From Paenirhizobium cremeum (GTDB lineage Bacteria > Pseudomonadota > Alphaproteobacteria > Rhizobiales > Rhizobiaceae), in assembly GCF_022884085.1 (NCBI RefSeq), contig NZ_JAGGCS010000019.1, positions 16,745 to 80,744 on the forward strand: a stretch of DNA of 64,000 nucleotides, written 5' to 3'. This document shows, piece after piece, positions 60,412 to 64,000 of the stretch. The notes below the pieces were generated by a model. That model ran no database searches. It had not been told where the DNA came from and saw nothing but the letters and a program-made list of their open reading frames with translations. Position 1 is the first letter of the stretch. Every line of letters begins with the position of its first letter. The translations under genes and the position numbers were made by a program.

Positions 60412-62874
60412 TCACGTACCACGCGGTTTGGCGCGTGTCGTGGGGGCAGCATCCGCCGGGTTCTCCGGCCAGGGATGCTTGGGATAGCGCCCGCGCATGT
60501 CGCTGCGGACATCTTTCCATGAACCGGCCCAGAAGCCCGGCAGATCCCGGGTGGTCTGGATTGGCCGATGCGCCGGCGATGTGAGCTCGAGCAGCAGAGG
60601 CAGCCTGCCGCCCCCGACCGACGGATGGGTTTTCAGACCGAACAGTTCCTGCACGCGGATCGCAAGCGTCGGTTCGTCTCCATCATAGCGGATGGGATGG
60701 CTCTGGCCGGTCGGGGCGGTGAAATGGGTCGGCGCGAACCTGTCGAGGTCGCGTTGCAGCGCGGGCGGGACCAGCGACAGAAGTCCGTCGAACAGCGAAC
60801 CGGGCGTTATATCGGCAAGGCTTCGGACATTCGTCTGGAAAGGGATGAACCAATCCTCGAGCCGGGCCAGAAGAGCGTCGTCGCCCATATCCGGCCAGGG
60901 CTCTCCCATGCTGCGGTATAGAAAGCCGATGCGCTGCCGCAATTGCTCTCCCGCCTTCGAAAAGGGCAGCGCCGACAGGCCCAGTTGCCGGACGCCATCG
61001 GCAAGGGCACGTGCCGCTTCCGCGCCGCCGGGTTTGGGAAGCGGGGTCTCGTCGAGCACGATGGCGCCGAGACGCGTCGTTCGCCGGGCGCGCACCTGTT
61101 GGCTTGCTGGATCGAAGAGGCATTCTTCTGCGGTGCGTATGGCCCCGGGCATCCGTTCCTCGACATCGTCACGGCGGATTTCCGCTGCGGCGAGCACCCG
61201 GCCCCGCGCCGCCTGGCCTGTCAGGTCGGCGATCACCAGCATCTGAGAACCGGCAAGCCGCTCGGTTTCCTCTATCTCGGCGCCGCGGCCATTGGCCATG
61301 ACGAAACGCCCCCGTGCCCCGCGGGAAAGTGCAATCCGGTCGGGATAGGCATAGATCAGCAGGCGCCCGGCGCTCGTATACATGCCCTGGGGTCGCGCGC
61401 TGCGCAAACCGCCCGCGATTCTCTCGGCGAGTCTACGGGCTCCCGAAGCGCGCTCGCTTTTTTCCTGCTCGAAACGGCGAAGACGCTCGTCTATGTCAAG
61501 GCTGGTGCCGCCGAGACCCTGTTCCGTCAGAAGCACGGCAAGCCGTGCAGCCTCCGCAGCCTGCCCGTCCTCCGCCGCTGCCAGCACCATGGCGGAGAGA
61601 CGCGCGGGCAAGGCAAGATCGCGCATCGAACGCCCCTTGCCGGTAAGCGCTCCCGTCTGGTCGAGTGCGCCCAGTGTTTGCAAAAGGGTCCTTGCCTCGT
61701 TCCACGCGGCGACCGGCGGTGGATCGATGAAGCGCAAGCCATGAGGCTCCAGGACGCCCCAATGCGCCATGTCGAGAACGAGATTGGAAAGATCGCTCGC
61801 CAGGATTTCCGGCGGCGTGAAGGCCGGCAGGGCCGCTGTTTGTCCCTGATGCCATAGCCGGATCGTGATGCCAGGTTCCGTTCGTCCTGCGCGTCCTGCG
61901 CGCTGGTCGGCGGAGGCCCGCGAAACCCGGACCGTTTCGAGCCGCGTTATGCCGGTGGAAGGCTCGAAGACCGGCAGGCGCTGCAGCCCGCTGTCGATGA
62001 CGATCCTGACGCCGTCAATGGTGATCGAGGTTTCCGCAATCGAGGTCGCCAGCACCACCTTGCGCGTGCCGGCCGGTGCCGGCCGGATCGCTTCGTCTTG
62101 CTCCTTTTGCGAGAGGTTTCCGTAGAGAGGCACGATATGGGTCGATGCGTTCACCCGGTCTTGCAGCCGTTCGGCGACACGGCGGATTTCCGCCTGCCCG
62201 GGAACGAAGGCGAGGATCGAGCCGGTCTCCCGGTCAAGTGCACCCCTAATGGCGGAGGTGACGGCATCTTCGATGGGTGTGCCGCCCGGCCTGTCCTGAT
62301 GGCGGATCTCGATCGGGAAGCTTCGTCCCTCGCTGACGATAACGGGAGGATTGTCGAGAAGCGTGGCAACGCGCTCGATGTCGAGGGTCGCCGACATCAC
62401 GAGAATCCTGAGATCGGGTCTGAGTGCTGCCTGGGCATCGAGCGCCAGGGCCAGGCCGAAGTCGGCGTCGAGCGAGCGCTCGTGGAACTCGTCGAACAGA
62501 ACCGCCGCGACGCCTTGGAGTTCGGGATCGTCGAGGATCATGCGGGCGAAAACCCCCTCGGTCACCACTTCGATCCGTGTGCGCGCTGACACGCGATTGT
62601 CGAGCCGCATGCGATAGCCGACGGTGTCCCCTACGCCCTCACCGATGAGGTTCGCCATCCGGCCCGCCGCGGCTCGGGCCGCAAGCCGCCGCGGTTCGAG
62701 CAGGACGATGCGGCCGTCCCCGCGCCAGGGCTGGTCGATAAGGTGAAGCGGCACGAGCGTAGTCTTGCCCGCTCCGGGCGGAGCGGAAAGGATCGCACGG
62801 TTTTCCCGACCGAGCGCCTCTGCCAGGTCGGCAAGCTTCTCCGAAACAGGAAGGTGTGGCAGGTCGAACGGCAT
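60412..62874 (-). CDS. hrpB: ATP-dependent helicase HrpB
   Basis: DEAH-box-type helicase of the HrpA/HrpB family, with an unclear role in RNA metabolism. Walker A is LSAPPGAGKTTLVPLH near residue 36, the DExH box is VLFDEFHERSLDADFG, and SATL plus AGRAGRTEPG follow. The C-terminal half has the HrpB-specific domain ending GFWAGSWKDVRSDMRGRYPKHPWPENP (key part YPKHPWPENP), as in E. coli HrpB. Length 820. It starts at an ATG that shares one base with the ocd stop (TGATG). Confidence 0.95.
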   Translation of the reverse strand: MPFDLPHLPVSEKLADLAEALGRENRAILSAPPGAGKTTLVPLHLIDQPWRGDGRIVLLEPRRLAARAAAGRMANLIGEGVGDTVGYRMRLDNRVSARTRIEVVTEGVFARMILDDPELQGVAAVLFDEFHERSLDADFGLALALDAQAALRPDLRILVMSATLDIERVATLLDNPPVIVSEGRSFPIEIRHQDRPGGTPIEDAVTSAIRGALDRETGSILAFVPGQAEIRRVAERLQDRVNASTHIVPLYGNLSQKEQDEAIRPAPAGTRKVVLATSIAETSITIDGVRIVIDSGLQRLPVFEPSTGITRLETVRVSRASADQRAGRAGRTEPGITIRLWHQGQTAALPAFTPPEILASDLSNLVLDMAHWGVLEPHGLRFIDPPPVAAWNEARTLLQTLGALDQTGALTGKGRSMRDLALPARLSAMVLAAAEDGQAAEAARLAVLLTEQGLGGTSLDIDERLRRFEQEKSERASGARRLAERIAGGLRSARPQGMYTSAGRLLIYAYPDRIALSRGARGRFVMANGRGAEIEETERLAGSQMLVIADLTGQAARGRVLAAAEIRRDDVEERMPGAIRTAEECLFDPASQQVRARRTTRLGAIVLDETPLPKPGGAEAARALADGVRQLGLSALPFSKAGEQLRQRIGFLYRSMGEPWPDMGDDALLARLEDWFIPFQTNVRSLADITPGSLFDGLLSLVPPALQRDLDRFAPTHFTAPTGQSHPIRYDGDEPTLAIRVQELFGLKTHPSVGGGRLPLLLELTSPAHRPIQTTRDLPGFWAGSWKDVRSDMRGRYPKHPWPENPADAAPTTRAKPRGT

Positions 62875-63833
62875 CAGCTTTCCGGCTTGAAGCGTGCGGT
62901 GACTGTCTCGTAAGCGAGAATGGCTCCGGCAAGATCTTCCAGCGCCGCTCCCACCGATTTGAACAGGGTGATCTCATGATTGGTGGAACGCCCCTTATGG
63001 CGGCCGGCCGCAAGATCGAACAGATCGGCCCTGATGTCGGTTTCGCGAATGATACCGGCTTTGAGTGGTTGCAGGATGTCGCCGGCTTCGCTCATCGCAC
63101 CCTCCCGCGTGTCGACGAAGATCGATGCGCGATGCACCGCCTCGTCGTCGCTTTCCCGCATGTTCGGCTTGAAGGCGCCGATGAGATCGAGATGAGCCCC
63201 CGGCTTGAGCCACGCGCCGTGAACCAGCGGTTCGCTGGAAAGGGTCGCGCAGGAAATGATGTCGGCGTCCCGTGCCGCCGCTTCCAGATCGGCGCAGGCG
63301 GCCGCATTGAAGCCCATTTCTCGTGCCTCGGCGGCGGTCGTTTCCGCATTGGCCGGATTGCGGCCCCATATGCCGATGCTCTTTATCGGACGCATCTTCG
63401 AATGAGCCTGGATGAGATTGAGGGAAAGACGTCCCGTGCCGACGACAAGCAGCTTGCTTGCATCCTCGCGCGCCAGATATCCGGCCGCGAGAGCCGATGT
63501 CGCCGCCGTGCGCCGGGCGGTGAGTTCGCCTCCATCGACCACGGCAAGCATTTTGCCGGTTTTGCCCGAGGAGAGCAGATAGCTGCCGTAGATGGCGGGC
63601 AGGCCGCGTAGATGGTTGTCGGGAAAGACCGAAAGCAGCTTGATGCCTATATAGTCTCCCGGCACCCAGGCGGGCATCAGCAAAAGCGTCGCGGTGGCTT
63701 CGCCTGGAACCTCGACGTCATGATGATGCCGCACCGGCGTCACGCAAGGACTGCGAAACATTCGCTCGATCGCGGTGGTGAGTTCGTCCCACTTCAACGC
63801 CTCTGCGGTATCGGCTTCGTGCAGCACCAGCAT
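62874..63833 (-). CDS. Ornithine cyclodeaminase family protein
   Basis: NAD(P)-dependent enzyme of the ornithine cyclodeaminase/mu-crystallin family, which also includes alanine dehydrogenases and ketimine reductases. The dinucleotide loop is LLVVGTGRLSLNLIQAH near residue 125 (GxGxxS rather than the common GTGxQA), and the substrate-binding lysine region is ELTARRTAATSALAAGYL. VEVPGEATATLLLMPAW precedes it. Length 319. Coupled to hrpB by TGATG. True substrate cannot be told. Confidence 0.88.
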   Translation of the reverse strand: MLVLHEADTAEALKWDELTTAIERMFRSPCVTPVRHHHDVEVPGEATATLLLMPAWVPGDYIGIKLLSVFPDNHLRGLPAIYGSYLLSSGKTGKMLAVVDGGELTARRTAATSALAAGYLAREDASKLLVVGTGRLSLNLIQAHSKMRPIKSIGIWGRNPANAETTAAEAREMGFNAAACADLEAAARDADIISCATLSSEPLVHGAWLKPGAHLDLIGAFKPNMRESDDEAVHRASIFVDTREGAMSEAGDILQPLKAGIIRETDIRADLFDLAAGRHKGRSTNHEITLFKSVGAALEDLAGAILAYETVTARFKPES

Positions 63834-64000
63834 GATATTCTCCTCTTGAATGGCGCGCCGACACTAGCAAGTGAGGCCGGCCATTCAAGCGCGAAATCCT
63901 GCAGAGAGATAAGCGGAAGCCCCTTGCGGGCACGTCTGCAGGCAAAGGGCATTGCTTTGCTCCTCTTTTGTATGGTTCTGAGTGTGTTTGTGGGGATGAT
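63834..64000. other. Intergenic tail at the right edge
   Basis: 167 bases upstream of the ornithine-cyclodeaminase gene; no complete gene, RNA or clear promoter seen. Confidence 0.4.

Noticed and set aside
1..64000. CRISPR arrays, tRNA or rRNA genes, insertion sequences
   Set aside because: No regularly spaced repeats, no clover-leaf sequences in the gaps and no transposase or integrase reading frames were found.

Overview
This window is a piece of chromosome from an alphaproteobacterium of the family Rhizobiaceae (Rhizobium/Agrobacterium/Sinorhizobium relatives). The evidence is gene content and order: hemE beside rho, the chvI-chvG-hprK-EIIA-ptsH-ahcY run next to pckA, the hisB-H-A-F-E-coaA run next to hslVU, actR/actS, a DivL-type kinase with a tyrosine in its H-box, and the short alphaproteobacterial HPr kinase. 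The DNA is GC-rich and densely coded. Almost everything is housekeeping. I see no rRNA, tRNA, CRISPR array, insertion sequence or phage gene.

Layout. (1) 1-6900 looks like the replication-origin region. rho, hemJ and hemE run leftwards and ppsR, maf, aroE, coaE and dnaQ run rightwards from an AT-rich gap (2856-3255) that holds one perfect and two near-perfect DnaA boxes. Three parS-like sites (4712, 13468, 13494) lie within 11 kb of it. (2) 6900-22300 holds secB and fxsA leftwards, then timA-mltA-smr-xre and gyrB rightwards, a nitroreductase, the PHB depolymerase phaZ, a small membrane protein, a YgjP-type metalloprotease, and a trpF-trpB-trpA-accD-folC biosynthetic run. (3) 22350-34333 is one tight leftward operon: divL, a tsaE-amgK fusion, murU, addB, addA, trxA. 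It joins cell-cycle control, MurNAc recycling, tRNA t6A modification and double-strand-break repair. (4) 34500-40000 is a leftward regulatory block (chvI, chvG, hprK, EIIA-Man, ptsH, ahcY) coupling the acid/envelope two-component system to a sugar-free PTS. (5) 40300-43700 holds pckA, an ArfB-like hydrolase, a BON-LysM protein and alkB rightwards. (6) 43700-48000 is coaA plus the histidine genes leftwards, and hslVU rightwards. (7) 50200-57000 holds a DUF1402 protein, a cytochrome P450 and an orphan HyuA-type protein, then glcB. The P450/HyuA pair is the most accessory-looking part. (8) 57000-63900 holds an L,D-transpeptidase, mmcB, the redox pair actR/actS, hrpB and an ornithine-cyclodeaminase-family enzyme.

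The most notable points are the probable oriC with nearby parS sites (one inside the first codons of aroE), the TsaE-AmgK fusion beside MurU, the DivL tyrosine H-box, a perfect palindrome upstream of ahcY, paired CG-centred operators before pckA, an AccD that has lost its zinc-ribbon cysteines, and a DUF1402 protein that looks like a diverged lytic transglycosylase. I did not find a clearly new defence or mobile system.
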